From positions 1 through 64,000 of the forward strand of contig NZ_JAFCKS010000015.1 in assembly GCF_018129995.1 (NCBI RefSeq): 64,000 bases of DNA, written 5' to 3'. Made by a program: the position numbers and the translations under genes. This DNA comes from Bradyrhizobium sp. SZCCT0153. GTDB taxonomy: Bacteria > Pseudomonadota > Alphaproteobacteria > Rhizobiales > Xanthobacteraceae. Shown here piece after piece: positions 25,850 through 35,449 of the stretch. Within the stretch, counting starts at the first letter, position 1. Every line of letters begins with the position of its first letter. The notes under the pieces were generated by a model. The model searched no databases. It saw nothing but the letters and a program-made list of their open reading frames with translations, and was not told where the DNA came from.

Positions 25850-26983
25850 TTATTTATTTGGGTTGATGAGGAATTTTTCGCCGGTGGCCCGTTTGGCGTA
25901 GACCGCGATGTTGGCGGGATCGAGCGCTTCCTGAAGCGACACCACCTTGGTGTAGTGGCTGGCAAACGTCGTCTTCAATTCGTCGACGACGCGCTGGCGC
26001 AGCTTTGCCCCGTCCGCCTGACCGATCTTCATCAGGAACGGAAACAGCAGCCAGCCGCCGACGCCCCAGGCCATGCCGAAGCCGCGCGGCAGCTCGATCG
26101 GGCGGACATCGAGCCCGCCGTAGACGTAGACCTGCTTGTGGACGTTGGAGCCGTAGCGGCTGTATTCCTTCGCGGTCTTGTTGATCGCGACTTCCATGCA
26201 GTTGAGGATGTCGCCGGCGAGCTTGCCGCCGCCGATCGCATCGAAGGCGATGGTGGCGCCGGTCTCGACCAGCGCATTGGTGAGATCGCCGAGAAAGCTC
26301 GGCGCCGTGGAATCGACGACATGTTTGGCGCCGATCTTGTGCAGGATATCGGCCTGCTCCTTGCTGCGGACGATGTTGACGAGCGGTATCCCGTCCTTGA
26401 TGCAGATCTTGTTCAGCATCTGGCCGAGATTGGAAGCCGCGGCCGTGTGCACCAACGCCTTGTGCCCTTCGCGCCGCATCGTCTCGGTCATGCCGAGGGC
26501 GGTCAACGGATTGACGAAGCAGGAGGCGCCTTCGGCCGGCGTGGTGCCTTCAGGCAGCGGCAGGCACTCGCGCAGTTTGAGCGTGCGGTACTGGGTATAC
26601 ATCGCGCCGCCGATCATGGCGACGGTCTTGCCCATCAGCGCCTTGGCGGCATCGGACGAACCGGTCTTGATGACCACGCCGGCGCCCTCGTTGCCGACCG
26701 GCATGGATTCGTCGAGCCGGCCCGCCATCGCCCGCATCGCGCCTTCCGGCACCTTCGCGGTGATGACGGGGGCATCCTTGCCGCCCGACGCTTTCGCCGT
26801 GCTCATATCGGCTGCGCCGATCAGGAGCCCGAGGTCGGACGGGTTGATCGGCGCCGCCTCGACGCGGACGACGACCTCGTCCGGGCCCGGTTCGGGCGTA
26901 GGCACGTCCAGGAGCGAGATCTCGAGCTCACCGCTCTTCTTAATCAGCGAACGCAGTTGCAGGCCGGTCTTGCCGTCGCTCAT
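25850..26983 (-). CDS. zinc-binding-type alcohol dehydrogenase / quinone oxidoreductase family protein
   Basis: The 377-residue MDR-superfamily protein has the GroES-like N-terminus (VVRVEAAPINPSDLGLLIG) and a Rossmann region (AASNLGQMLN, IGAKHVVDST) for NAD(P)H. Catalytic zinc ligands of true alcohol dehydrogenases are not evident, so it is more like quinone oxidoreductase. AGGGGAGGAT precedes the ATG. It lies 37 bases downstream of enolase on the same strand and could be co-transcribed with it. The substrate is unknown. Confidence 0.82.
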   Translation of the reverse strand: MSDGKTGLQLRSLIKKSGELEISLLDVPTPEPGPDEVVVRVEAAPINPSDLGLLIGAADMSTAKASGGKDAPVITAKVPEGAMRAMAGRLDESMPVGNEGAGVVIKTGSSDAAKALMGKTVAMIGGAMYTQYRTLKLRECLPLPEGTTPAEGASCFVNPLTALGMTETMRREGHKALVHTAAASNLGQMLNKICIKDGIPLVNIVRSKEQADILHKIGAKHVVDSTAPSFLGDLTNALVETGATIAFDAIGGGKLAGDILNCMEVAINKTAKEYSRYGSNVHKQVYVYGGLDVRPIELPRGFGMAWGVGGWLLFPFLMKIGQADGAKLRQRVVDELKTTFASHYTKVVSLQEALDPANIAVYAKRATGEKFLINPNK

Positions 26984-27020
26984 GTCGATCCTCCCCTGTC
27001 CGTGTTGGTGAAGCGCTGGC

Positions 27021-28304
27021 TTATGCCAGCGCCTTCAGTGCCGCCTTGCCGCCGTAGAGCGCCTGCTTGCCGAGCTGCTGCTCGATGCGCAGGAGCTGGT
27101 TGTATTTGGCGGTGCGATCGGAACGTGCAAGGGAGCCGGTCTTGATCTGACCGCAATTGGTGGCGACGGCGAGATCGGCGATGGTGGAATCCTCGGTCTC
27201 GCCGGAGCGGTGCGACATCACCGAGGTATAGCCGGCCTTGTGCGCCATCTCGACGGCGGCGAGCGTCTCGGTCAGCGTGCCGATCTGGTTGACCTTGATC
27301 AGGATCGAGTTGGCACGGCCGGCCTTGATGCCCTCGGCGAGGCGCTTGACGTTGGTGACGAAGAGATCGTCGCCGACCAGCTGGCACTTCTTGCCGACGA
27401 GGTCGGTGAGCTCCTTCCAGCCGTCCATGTCGTCTTCCGACATGCCGTCCTCGATGGTGACGATCGGATAGCGCGAGACGAGGTCCGCAAGATACTTGGC
27501 CTGCTCGGAGATCGAGCGGGTCTTGCCCTCGCCTTCATAGACGTACTTGCCGTCCTTGAAGAACTCCGTCGAGGCGCAATCGAGGCCGATCACAATGTCG
27601 GAGCCCGCCTTGTAGCCGGCCTTGCCGATCGCATTCATGACGAATTCGAGCGCGGCGTCGGCCGACGGCAGGTTCGGGGCAAAGCCGCCCTCGTCGCCGA
27701 CATTGGTGTTGTGGCCGGCCTTCTTCAACTCCGATTTCAGCGTGTGGAAGACCTCGGCGCCGTAGCGCAGGCCCTCGGCGAAGGAGGACGCGCCGACGGG
27801 CAGGATCATGAACTCCTGGAAGTCGATCGGGTTGTCGGCGTGCACGCCGCCATTGATGATGTTCATCATCGGCACCGGCAGGAGCCGCGCCGAGGTGCCG
27901 CCGACATAACGATAGAGCGGCATGTCGAGCGAGTTCGCGGCTGCCTTGGCGCAGGCCAGCGAGACGCCGAGGATGGCGTTCGCGCCGAGCCGGCTCTTGT
28001 TCGGCGTGCCGTCGAGGTCGATCATGATCTGGTCGAGCTGGGCCTGCTGCTCGACATCGAGGCCGCTCAGGGCCTCGAAGATCTCGCCGTTGACGGCGCC
28101 GACCGCCTTGGTGACGCCCTTGCCGAGATAGCGGGCCTTGTCGCCGTCGCGCAGTTCCACCGCCTCATGGGCGCCGGTGGAGGCGCCGGACGGCACCGCG
28201 GCACGGCCGAGCGCGCCATCTTCCAGCACGACGTCGACCTCGACGGTGGGATTGCCGCGGCTATCCAGGATTTCACGTCCGATGATGTCGATGATGGCGG
28301 TCAT
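27021..28304 (-). CDS. eno: enolase
   Basis: The 427-residue enzyme is a full-length enolase with the motifs SGASTGAHEAVELRD near residue 40, GDDLFVTN, IKVNQIGTL, and the C-terminal signature SHRSGETEDSTIADLAV. It interconverts 2-phosphoglycerate and phosphoenolpyruvate using Mg2+. AAGAGG lies five bases before the ATG. It is divergent from queF and upstream of the MDR dehydrogenase. Confidence 0.97.
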   Translation of the reverse strand: MTAIIDIIGREILDSRGNPTVEVDVVLEDGALGRAAVPSGASTGAHEAVELRDGDKARYLGKGVTKAVGAVNGEIFEALSGLDVEQQAQLDQIMIDLDGTPNKSRLGANAILGVSLACAKAAANSLDMPLYRYVGGTSARLLPVPMMNIINGGVHADNPIDFQEFMILPVGASSFAEGLRYGAEVFHTLKSELKKAGHNTNVGDEGGFAPNLPSADAALEFVMNAIGKAGYKAGSDIVIGLDCASTEFFKDGKYVYEGEGKTRSISEQAKYLADLVSRYPIVTIEDGMSEDDMDGWKELTDLVGKKCQLVGDDLFVTNVKRLAEGIKAGRANSILIKVNQIGTLTETLAAVEMAHKAGYTSVMSHRSGETEDSTIADLAVATNCGQIKTGSLARSDRTAKYNQLLRIEQQLGKQALYGGKAALKALA

Positions 28305-28429
28305 GAGGGCCTCTTTTCGGGGAACGGAGGGGGCAGTTGGCGGTGCTTCTACCGCAATGCATCGAAGCGGAAAAGGCCGGGTGACGGCCGCACGATGATT
28401 GGCTAAGAGGGCCGCACGGAGGCGGCCTC

Positions 28430-28918
28430 ATGTCGAAAAATCCCAGCAAATCGAAGAACTCACGCTCGAACCCGGCTGCCCTGCAACTCGGCCGCGCGGT
28501 GGAATGGCCGGATGCGCCCGAGAAGGCGAAGCTCGATCGCGTGCCCAATCCGCAGGCGGGTACCGATTACCTGGTGCGCTTCACCGTGCCGGAATTCACC
28601 TCGCTCTGTCCGGTCACGGGACAGCCGGATTTCGCGCATCTGATGATCGACTACGCGCCGGGTGCGTGGCTGCTGGAGTCGAAGTCGCTGAAACTCTACA
28701 TCGCAAGCTTCCGCAATCACGGCGCCTTCCACGAGGACTGCACCGTGATGATCGGCAAGCGCATCGCCAGCGAGATCAAGCCGAAATTCTTGCGCATCGG
28801 CGGCTATTGGTATCCGCGCGGCGGCATCCCGATCGACGTGTTCTGGCAGACCGGACGCGCGCCGAAGGGGCTCTGGGTGCCGGAGCAAGGCGTCGCGCCG
28901 TATCGCGGGCGGGGTTAG
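28430..28918 (+). CDS. queF: NADPH-dependent preQ0 reductase
   Basis: The 162-residue protein is the short unimodular QueF. The catalytic cysteine C60 and aspartate D67 are seen in SLCPVTGQPDF, and the QueF motif ESKSLKLYIASFRNHGAFHED follows. It reduces the nitrile of 7-cyano-7-deazaguanine to preQ1 in queuosine tRNA synthesis. The Lys/Ser/Asn-rich N-terminus (about 15 residues) precedes the conserved fold. It stands alone on the plus strand between divergent eno and the convergent glutaminase gene. Confidence 0.95.
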   Translation: MSKNPSKSKNSRSNPAALQLGRAVEWPDAPEKAKLDRVPNPQAGTDYLVRFTVPEFTSLCPVTGQPDFAHLMIDYAPGAWLLESKSLKLYIASFRNHGAFHEDCTVMIGKRIASEIKPKFLRIGGYWYPRGGIPIDVFWQTGRAPKGLWVPEQGVAPYRGRG

Positions 28919-28971
28919 CCACGAACGGGACCTGCGGCCGGCCATTGGCTGCGCGGCAATGAGGCCGATCC

Positions 28972-30846
28972 CTAATAAGCGCTCAGCAGATCCACCTTCG
29001 CATTCGCCAACACCAGCCGCCGCGCCAGGATGGCTGCGAGGTTGCGCATGATCTTCAGCGAGGTCTCGGGGTGCAGCCGTCGGTAGTCCGCAAAGCTGTC
29101 GAGCGGCAGTTCGAGGCAGGTCACCGGCGTGTCGGCGAACACATCGGCGCTGCGGCCTTGCTCCAGGATCGCCATCTCGCCGAATTCCATGCCGGGGCCG
29201 AGCGAGGCCAGCCGCACGCCGCTCCGCAATTTTACGCTGACCATGCCGCTCTGCAAGAAGAACAATGAGTTGGCGGGCTCGCCGGCGGCGATGATGCGTT
29301 GACCGGCGGAATAGTGGCGCGTGGTGGACAGCTTGACGATGGCGGCGATCTCGTCGGTGTCGAGCTCGGCCAGCAGCGCCTGTTCGCCGAGATGCGTGCT
29401 CTCCTTCACGTCGGTGAAGCCACCGAAGCGGTAGATCACCTGGTCCTCGGCCCATTCGATGGCATCGTCGAGCAGCGCAAAGCGGCGCAGCCGGCGTGGC
29501 TCCGCCGTGCGCGCCGAGATCGCGGCCCACACCGCCGATGTCTCCTCGAAGCCCGACAGGATCGTGGTGATGCCGGCATTGCCGAGCGCCGTCAGGGTCT
29601 CGCCCAGAAGCTCGGCGCCGGCCGAAGTGATATCCGGAACGCGGCGGAAATCGATGATCAGCAGCGGCGCGTTCGGCGGCTCACTGGTGAGCCTTCGCGT
29701 GACGTAATCGATGGTGCCGAAATTGAGCGCGCCGACCAGCTCGAGGATGCGGATGTCGCTATGGCGATCATCGAGGATCTGCTGCTCGTGCGGCGGGCGG
29801 CTGCGGCGCGAGGAGATGCCGTAGACGTCGTAATCGGCCATGATGCAGGTGCGGACGTCGGCATTGCGGTTGAGCATGTGCAGGTCGAACCGCGCCGACA
29901 GCGCCTCGCAGACCTTCAGGCCACGCACGCTGTTGAAATGATTGTCGAGCAGCGGCGAGAAGGTACCGAGCCCCAATTGCGAAGGCAGCGCCGCGACGAT
30001 GCCGCCGCCGACGCCGCTCTTGGCGGGAATCCCGACGCGATAGGTCCACTCGCCGGCATAGTCGTACATGCCCGAGCTCGTCATCACCGACAACGTGCGC
30101 GCGACGATGTGCGGCGTGATCACCTGCACGCCTGTCACCGGATTGATGCCGCGATTGGCGAGCGTGGCCGCCATCACGGCCAGATCGCGCGCGGTCACCA
30201 GGATCGCGCATTGCCGAAAATACACATCGAGCACCGCATCGACGTCGTCCGGCAGCACCGCGTAATTGCGCAGCAGCCACGCGATGGCGCGGTTGCGGTT
30301 GCCGGTCGCGGTCTCCGAGACATGCACGGCCTCGTCGACCCCGAGCTCGCGCCCGGCGAACTGGCTGAGCTTGGAGCGGACGCGCTCGAAGGCGCCCTTC
30401 CCGTCCACTCCGTAGATCAGTCCCGAACATGCGATCGCGCCGGCATTGACCATTGGGTTGAAGGGACGGTTGTCGTTGGTGAGCCGGATCGAATTGAAGG
30501 CTTCGCCGCTCGGCTCGACCCCGATGGTTGCAGCGACACGCTCCTCGCCGACCGTCTCCAACGCAAGGGCAAAGACGAAGGCTTTCGAGACCGACTGGAT
30601 CGTGAACGGCACTGCGCTGTCGCCGACCTCGTAGACGTGGCCGTCGATCGTGACGAGCGCAACGCCGAAATGACCGGGGTTGGCGCGCGTCAATTCGGGA
30701 ATGTAATCGGCAAGCTCGCCAGAATTGTCGGTCCTGAATTCCTCGTAGCAATCGGTCAGGAAACGCCGCAGCGGTGGTCTCGTGGGATATCCGGTCGATC
30801 GGGTCGAACCGGCAACGCTGGGCGAACGGCTGGGCTGGGCATCCAC
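28972..30846 (-). CDS. glsA: glutaminase A fused to STAS and cyclic-nucleotide-binding domains
   Basis: The protein (about 624 residues) has three parts: an N-terminal serine-type glutaminase (SVSKAFVFALALE SxxK motif, NAGAIACSGLI, about residues 25-320), a STAS domain (about 365-475) and a C-terminal cNMP-binding domain (GMEFGEMAILEQGRSADVFAD). The enzyme part hydrolyses glutamine to glutamate and ammonia; the others suggest regulation by cAMP and by partner binding. The GTG at 30846 follows AAGGTGA and is preferred; an ATG at 30897 would extend it by 17 residues. The cyclase at 2218-3954 could supply such a signal, but a link is speculative. Confidence 0.88.
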   Translation of the reverse strand: MDAQPSRSPSVAGSTRSTGYPTRPPLRRFLTDCYEEFRTDNSGELADYIPELTRANPGHFGVALVTIDGHVYEVGDSAVPFTIQSVSKAFVFALALETVGEERVAATIGVEPSGEAFNSIRLTNDNRPFNPMVNAGAIACSGLIYGVDGKGAFERVRSKLSQFAGRELGVDEAVHVSETATGNRNRAIAWLLRNYAVLPDDVDAVLDVYFRQCAILVTARDLAVMAATLANRGINPVTGVQVITPHIVARTLSVMTSSGMYDYAGEWTYRVGIPAKSGVGGGIVAALPSQLGLGTFSPLLDNHFNSVRGLKVCEALSARFDLHMLNRNADVRTCIMADYDVYGISSRRSRPPHEQQILDDRHSDIRILELVGALNFGTIDYVTRRLTSEPPNAPLLIIDFRRVPDITSAGAELLGETLTALGNAGITTILSGFEETSAVWAAISARTAEPRRLRRFALLDDAIEWAEDQVIYRFGGFTDVKESTHLGEQALLAELDTDEIAAIVKLSTTRHYSAGQRIIAAGEPANSLFFLQSGMVSVKLRSGVRLASLGPGMEFGEMAILEQGRSADVFADTPVTCLELPLDSFADYRRLHPETSLKIMRNLAAILARRLVLANAKVDLLSAY

Positions 30847-31064
30847 GGTGTCACCTTCGGTTTTGCTCAAAATCGAAGCAATCCGCGTGCCATGCATGCA
30901 GAGGCACCCGTGGCACGGTGACGCGAATTGCGCGTTTTCGCGACCAAACAGCGGCGAACAACAAGATCGCCGCCAACCCGGGGCAATTCCCGCCTCATGC
31001 TTCCGACCGCAAGCTCAGCGGTTGATCCAGCTCGATTGCGAAGAGCGGTAGTTCGATACTTCCG

Positions 31065-32273
31065 TCAGGGCCGCGCGTCAGCCGGGGCTCGCGGCTTGAG
31101 CAGCCGCGCGCAGACGAAGCCGAGCGCAACCATGATCGCTGCGCTCGCAAACAGGGTCGGCATCTTGCCACCGTGCTGGAGACCGAGGCCATAAGCGAGC
31201 GGCCCCACCGTCTGTCCCATGAAGAAAAAGAACGAATGCAGCGACAGCGCGGTCGCACGGGCCTCGGCCGAGAGCTCGCTGGCGAAGACCTGCAGACAAC
31301 CATGGGCGATGTAGAAGCCCCATCCCATCACGACGAGATTGAGCGCCTGCACTTCCCAGCGAGGGCCGAAGGCGACGACAACGAGCTGCGAGGCCACCAG
31401 CGTCATGCCCGCGATCATCATGCCCTTCATGCCCAGCCACGGCAGCAGGCGCGACACCGTCAGCGTGTAGAACAGGCCGCCGACCGCAAAGCCCGCGATG
31501 ACGATTCCGGCGATCGAGAGCGATGTCTGCCCGAGCTCGAACAGGAACGAAGCGATGTAGGGAAACAGGCCGAGCACGCAGCAGCCTTCGATGAAAACAG
31601 CCGAATAGCACACATAGGCGTTCGGGTTGGTGAAGATGGTGCGATAGCCGGCCTTCAGCGCCGACAGGCTGGTCTTTGGCGGGTGCTTGACCCTGGCGCC
31701 ACGAAAACCGGCGGCGACCGCGATCGAGGCAACGATCACGAGCACACCGAGCACCGCCAGCACGCCGCGCCAGCCGAGGAAATCGCCGATCAGGCCGGAG
31801 GCGGAGGCGCCGAGGAGATTGCCGGTCATCGCGCCCGCGAGCGTGCGGCTGATCGCGACCTGGCGCTTCTCCGGCCCGACGAGATCGCTGGTCAGGCTGA
31901 GCGCCACCGGAAACACGCCGCCGGAGCCGATGCCGGCGAGGATGCGGGTTGCGAACAGAACCGAGAACGAGGTCGAGAACGCACCCAGGATGTTGGCAAG
32001 GCCGAGCAGCGCGAGGCAGCCGATCATCAGCCGCGTCTTGCCGAACAGGTCGGCGGCGGCGCCGACGATCGGCTGGATGATCGAGAAGGTGAAGGCGAAC
32101 ACCGCGGCAAAGCCGGCAGCGGTCGCGATGCTGACGCCAAAATCCTCGGCGACGTGCGGCAGCACCGGATCGAGCGCGCGCGCGGAGAGCGCTGCGGCAA
32201 AGCTTGCACCGGAGATGACGTAGAGGGCGGCCGGCAGGCCGTGATCGTGCGGCCGCGCCTCGCCTTGCTGCAT
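31065..32273 (-). CDS. MFS transporter, 12-helix
   Basis: The 402-residue product has about twelve hydrophobic helices and MFS-type loop motifs (DLFGKTRLMIGC between helices 2 and 3, and a basic equivalent in the second half). It should be an inner-membrane secondary carrier, probably of the drug/sugar-efflux group, but the substrate is unknown. Its ATG overlaps the kdsA stop by one base (TGATG), so the two are probably translated together. Confidence 0.9.
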   Translation of the reverse strand: MQQGEARPHDHGLPAALYVISGASFAAALSARALDPVLPHVAEDFGVSIATAAGFAAVFAFTFSIIQPIVGAAADLFGKTRLMIGCLALLGLANILGAFSTSFSVLFATRILAGIGSGGVFPVALSLTSDLVGPEKRQVAISRTLAGAMTGNLLGASASGLIGDFLGWRGVLAVLGVLVIVASIAVAAGFRGARVKHPPKTSLSALKAGYRTIFTNPNAYVCYSAVFIEGCCVLGLFPYIASFLFELGQTSLSIAGIVIAGFAVGGLFYTLTVSRLLPWLGMKGMMIAGMTLVASQLVVVAFGPRWEVQALNLVVMGWGFYIAHGCLQVFASELSAEARATALSLHSFFFFMGQTVGPLAYGLGLQHGGKMPTLFASAAIMVALGFVCARLLKPRAPADARP

Positions 32274-33121
32274 CAGCGCGGGTTCTTTGCGATGGCGTCG
32301 AACGCCATCAGCTTACGGATCAGTCCTTCGAACTCGCGCAGCGGCACCATGTTGGGTCCGTCGGACGGCGCGCGATCGGGATCGGGATGGGTCTCGATGA
32401 AGACGCCGGCAACGCCGACGGCGACAGCCGCGCGTGCCAGCACCGGCACGAATTCGCGCTCGCCCCCGGAGGAGGTCCCCTTCCCGCCCGGCTGCTGCAC
32501 CGAATGAGTGGCATCGAAAATCACCGGAGCGCCGGTGGTGCGCGCCAGGATCGGCAAGGCGCGCATGTCGGACACCAGCGTGTTGTAGCCGAAGGACGCA
32601 CCGCGCTCGGTGACGAGCACGTTGGGATTGTTCGCGCTGGTGATCTTGGTGACGACGTTGGCCATGTCCCAGGGCGCCAGGAACTGCCCCTTCTTGACGT
32701 TGACGACCTTGCCGGTCGCGGCCGCGGCCAGCAGCAGATCGGTCTGCCGGCACAGGAACGCCGGGATCTGCAGGATGTCCACGGCCTGCGCCACGTCGGC
32801 GCACTGCGTGGCCTCGTGCACGTCGGTCAGGACCGGCAGGCCGAGCGACGAACGGATTTCCGCGAAGATCGGCAGCGATTGCGCGAGCCCCAGCCCGCGC
32901 GCGGCGGATGCGCTGGTGCGGTTGGCCTTGTCGAACGAGGTCTTGTAGACGAGGCCGATCTTCAACCGCGCGGCGATCTCCTTCAGCGCGGAGGCCACCT
33001 CCAGCGCATGCTGGCGGCTTTCGAGCTGGCACGGCCCGGCAATGATCGAGATCGGCAGATCATTGCCGAATTTGACCGTGCCGACGGTGACGACCGGCGC
33101 CGCTGACGTCGATGAGCTCAA
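32273..33121 (-). CDS. kdsA: 3-deoxy-8-phosphooctulonate synthase (KDO-8-phosphate synthase)
   Basis: The 282-residue enzyme has the KdsA motifs IAGPCQLES, YKTSFDKANRTS, and DVHEATQ, and condenses phosphoenolpyruvate with arabinose-5-phosphate for lipopolysaccharide core synthesis. TTG at 33121 is chosen as start because GAGGGA lies seven bases before it and because this gives the usual family length; the frame upstream to 33172 would give 299 residues. It lies downstream of pyrG and the NIPSNAP gene on the same strand. Confidence 0.92.
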   Translation of the reverse strand: MSSSTSAAPVVTVGTVKFGNDLPISIIAGPCQLESRQHALEVASALKEIAARLKIGLVYKTSFDKANRTSASAARGLGLAQSLPIFAEIRSSLGLPVLTDVHEATQCADVAQAVDILQIPAFLCRQTDLLLAAAATGKVVNVKKGQFLAPWDMANVVTKITSANNPNVLVTERGASFGYNTLVSDMRALPILARTTGAPVIFDATHSVQQPGGKGTSSGGEREFVPVLARAAVAVGVAGVFIETHPDPDRAPSDGPNMVPLREFEGLIRKLMAFDAIAKNPR

Positions 33122-33246
33122 GGCAAATCCCTCGTTTCGCCGCGACCATAGCGGCGATGAAGGGCGGATCAACCCTATTCGGCCCGGGCTGTTTGAATAT
33201 CAGGGTTGCGCGGGGTTCCCCGCAATGCTTCCCGCGGCGGGAGACG

Positions 33247-33573
33247 CTACCTGACCGACGAGAAGGCCGTCGGCGTCAGCAGCTGGCTGACGATATTGCC
33301 GACGATCTGGCCGTCCGCCTCGCTCTCGGCGCGTGCCTTCATCCAGTCCGGGTCGGTCATGAACTTGCCCCACTTCGCTTCGCGATCGGCGAGCGAGTCC
33401 CAAGCCAGGAAATAGGTCAGCTCCTGGTTCGATTCACCGATCAGAGTGGTGAAGAAGCCGGCCTGCTTGATGCCGTGCTTTTCCCAGAGCTTCAGTGTCA
33501 CCGTCTCGAACCGCTTCAAGAGCGCCGGCAGGCGGCCGGGCACACAGCGATAGATGCGCATTTCATAGATCAT
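33247..33573 (-). CDS. NIPSNAP family protein
   Basis: The 108-residue protein starts MIYEMRIYRCVPGRLPALL and shows the ferredoxin-like pattern of NIPSNAP domains, with WDSLADREAKWGKFMTDPDW. Members are small dimeric proteins with unclear enzymology. It is located between pyrG and kdsA on the minus strand. It has no signal peptide. Confidence 0.85.
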   Translation of the reverse strand: MIYEMRIYRCVPGRLPALLKRFETVTLKLWEKHGIKQAGFFTTLIGESNQELTYFLAWDSLADREAKWGKFMTDPDWMKARAESEADGQIVGNIVSQLLTPTAFSSVR

Positions 33574-33651
33574 CGGAGTTCACTCCTGCATTGTTGTTCT
33601 TGCGGCAGGGAGTTGTCGCAACAAATGGCGCGATCGTCAAAGGCGGGGAAA

Positions 33652-35283
33652 TCAGACCAGCCGGCTCTGCACCATCGCCGCCTGAATGAAGGACGCGAAC
33701 AGCGGATGCGGCTCGAACGGCCGCGATTTCAGCTCCGGATGGAACTGGACGCCGATGAACCAGGGGTGATCCTCATACTCGACGATCTCCGGCAGCACGC
33801 CGTCGGGCGAGAGGCCCGAGAATTTCAGGCCGTGCTGCTCGAGGCGATCCTTGTAGGCGGTGTTGACCTCGTAGCGGTGACGGTGGCGCTCGGAAATCTC
33901 GGTCGCGCCGCCATAGACCTGCGAGACGCGGCTGCCGCGGTTGAGCGCGGCAGGATAGGCGCCGAGGCGCATCGTGCCACCGAGATCGCCGGCCTTGGAG
34001 CGCTTCTCGAGCTCGTTGCCGCGCAGCCACTCCGTCATCAGGCCGACCAGCGGCTCCTTGGTCGGGCCGAACTCGGTTGAGTTGGCCTCCTCGATGCCGA
34101 CCAGATTTCGCGCGGCCTCGATCACGGCCATCTGCATGCCGAAACAGATGCCGAAATACGGCACGTCGCGCTCGCGCGCGAACTGCGCCGCGCGGATCTT
34201 GCCTTCGGCGCCGCGCTGGCCGAAGCCGCCCGGCACCAGGATGCCATTGACGTGCTCGAGGAACGGCGCGGGGTCTTCCTTCTCGAAGATCTCGCTCTCG
34301 ATCCAGTCGAGATTGACCTTCACCTTGTTGGCGATGCCACCATGCGAAAGCGCCTCGATCAGCGACTTGTACGCATCCTTCATGCCGGTGTACTTGCCGA
34401 CGATGGCGATGGTGACGTTGCCCTCGGGATTGCGGATGCGCTCGTTGATCTGCTGCCAGCTCTTGAGCACCGGCGGGATTCGCGAGCCGATGCCGAAGGC
34501 GGCGAGCACTTCGTCGTCGAGGCCCGCGTTGTGATAGGCTTCGGGCACGGCGTAGATGCTGTCGGCATCGCGCGCCTCGATCACCGCGCTTTCGCGTACG
34601 TTACAGAACAGGCCGAGCTTGCGGCGCTCCTCCTTCGGAATCTCGCGGTCGGTACGGCAGAGCAGGATGTCCGGCTGGATGCCGATCGAGCGCAGCTCCT
34701 TCACCGAGTGCTGCGTCGGCTTCGTCTTCAATTCGCCGGCGCTGGGGATGTAGGGCAGCAACGTGAGGTGGATGTAGATGGCGTGATCGCGCGGCAACTC
34801 GTTCTTGAGCTGGCGTATCGCCTCGAAGAACGGCAGGCCTTCGATGTCGCCGACAGTGCCGCCGATCTCGACCAGCACGAAGTCGTAATCGTCGTTGCCG
34901 GAGAGGACGAATTCCTTGATGGCGTTGGTGACGTGCGGAACGACCTGGATGGTCGCACCGAGATAGTCGCCGCGCCGCTCCTTCGAGATGATGTCCTGGT
35001 AGATGCGCCCGGTGGTGATGTTGTCCTGCTTGGTCGCGGGCCGTCCGGTGAAGCGCTCATAGTGACCGAGATCGAGATCGGTCTCCGCGCCGTCATCGGT
35101 CACGAACACTTCGCCGTGCTGATACGGCGACATCGTCCCGGGATCGAGGTTGAGATAGGGGTCGAGCTTGCGGAGGCGGACCTTGTAGCCCCGGGCCTGC
35201 AGCAGGGCACCGAGTGCCGCTGAAGCCAGACCCTTGCCGAGCGAAGAAACCACGCCGCCGGTGATGAATATGTACCGCGCCAT
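33652..35283 (-). CDS. pyrG: CTP synthase
   Basis: The 543-residue protein has the ATP-binding synthetase domain (MARYIFITGGVVSSLGKG, KLDPYLNLDPGTMSPY) and a C-terminal class I glutamine amidotransferase with the catalytic cysteine in YFGICFGMQ and the His-Glu pair in FHPELKSRP. It makes CTP from UTP, ATP and glutamine. It lies downstream of secG on the same strand, separated by 166 bases that contain a hairpin. Confidence 0.97.
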   Translation of the reverse strand: MARYIFITGGVVSSLGKGLASAALGALLQARGYKVRLRKLDPYLNLDPGTMSPYQHGEVFVTDDGAETDLDLGHYERFTGRPATKQDNITTGRIYQDIISKERRGDYLGATIQVVPHVTNAIKEFVLSGNDDYDFVLVEIGGTVGDIEGLPFFEAIRQLKNELPRDHAIYIHLTLLPYIPSAGELKTKPTQHSVKELRSIGIQPDILLCRTDREIPKEERRKLGLFCNVRESAVIEARDADSIYAVPEAYHNAGLDDEVLAAFGIGSRIPPVLKSWQQINERIRNPEGNVTIAIVGKYTGMKDAYKSLIEALSHGGIANKVKVNLDWIESEIFEKEDPAPFLEHVNGILVPGGFGQRGAEGKIRAAQFARERDVPYFGICFGMQMAVIEAARNLVGIEEANSTEFGPTKEPLVGLMTEWLRGNELEKRSKAGDLGGTMRLGAYPAALNRGSRVSQVYGGATEISERHRHRYEVNTAYKDRLEQHGLKFSGLSPDGVLPEIVEYEDHPWFIGVQFHPELKSRPFEPHPLFASFIQAAMVQSRLV

Positions 35284-35409
35284 GGGGCTTAACCTCTAAT
35301 CCCTCGAATTCGATTCGCCAAAGCGATTCGTATTCCGCCCCAAATAATCTGCGGGCCTGTGGGTGAGCCAAAACTGAGAGTGGTGACAGAGCCTTGATGG
35401 GGATTTTTG

Positions 35410-35437
35410 ATGCAGGACGGTAGAAGCCGCCCTGCAT
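35410..35437. terminator. hairpin downstream of secG
   Basis: Arms ATGCAGGACGG and CCGCCCTGCAT with a TAGAAG loop form an 11-base stem with one mismatch, 13 bases past the secG stop on the minus strand. There is no strong T-run after it, so it may be a processing or partial termination site rather than a classical terminator. Confidence 0.5.
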
Positions 35438-35449
35438 GGCCCCCCTGCT

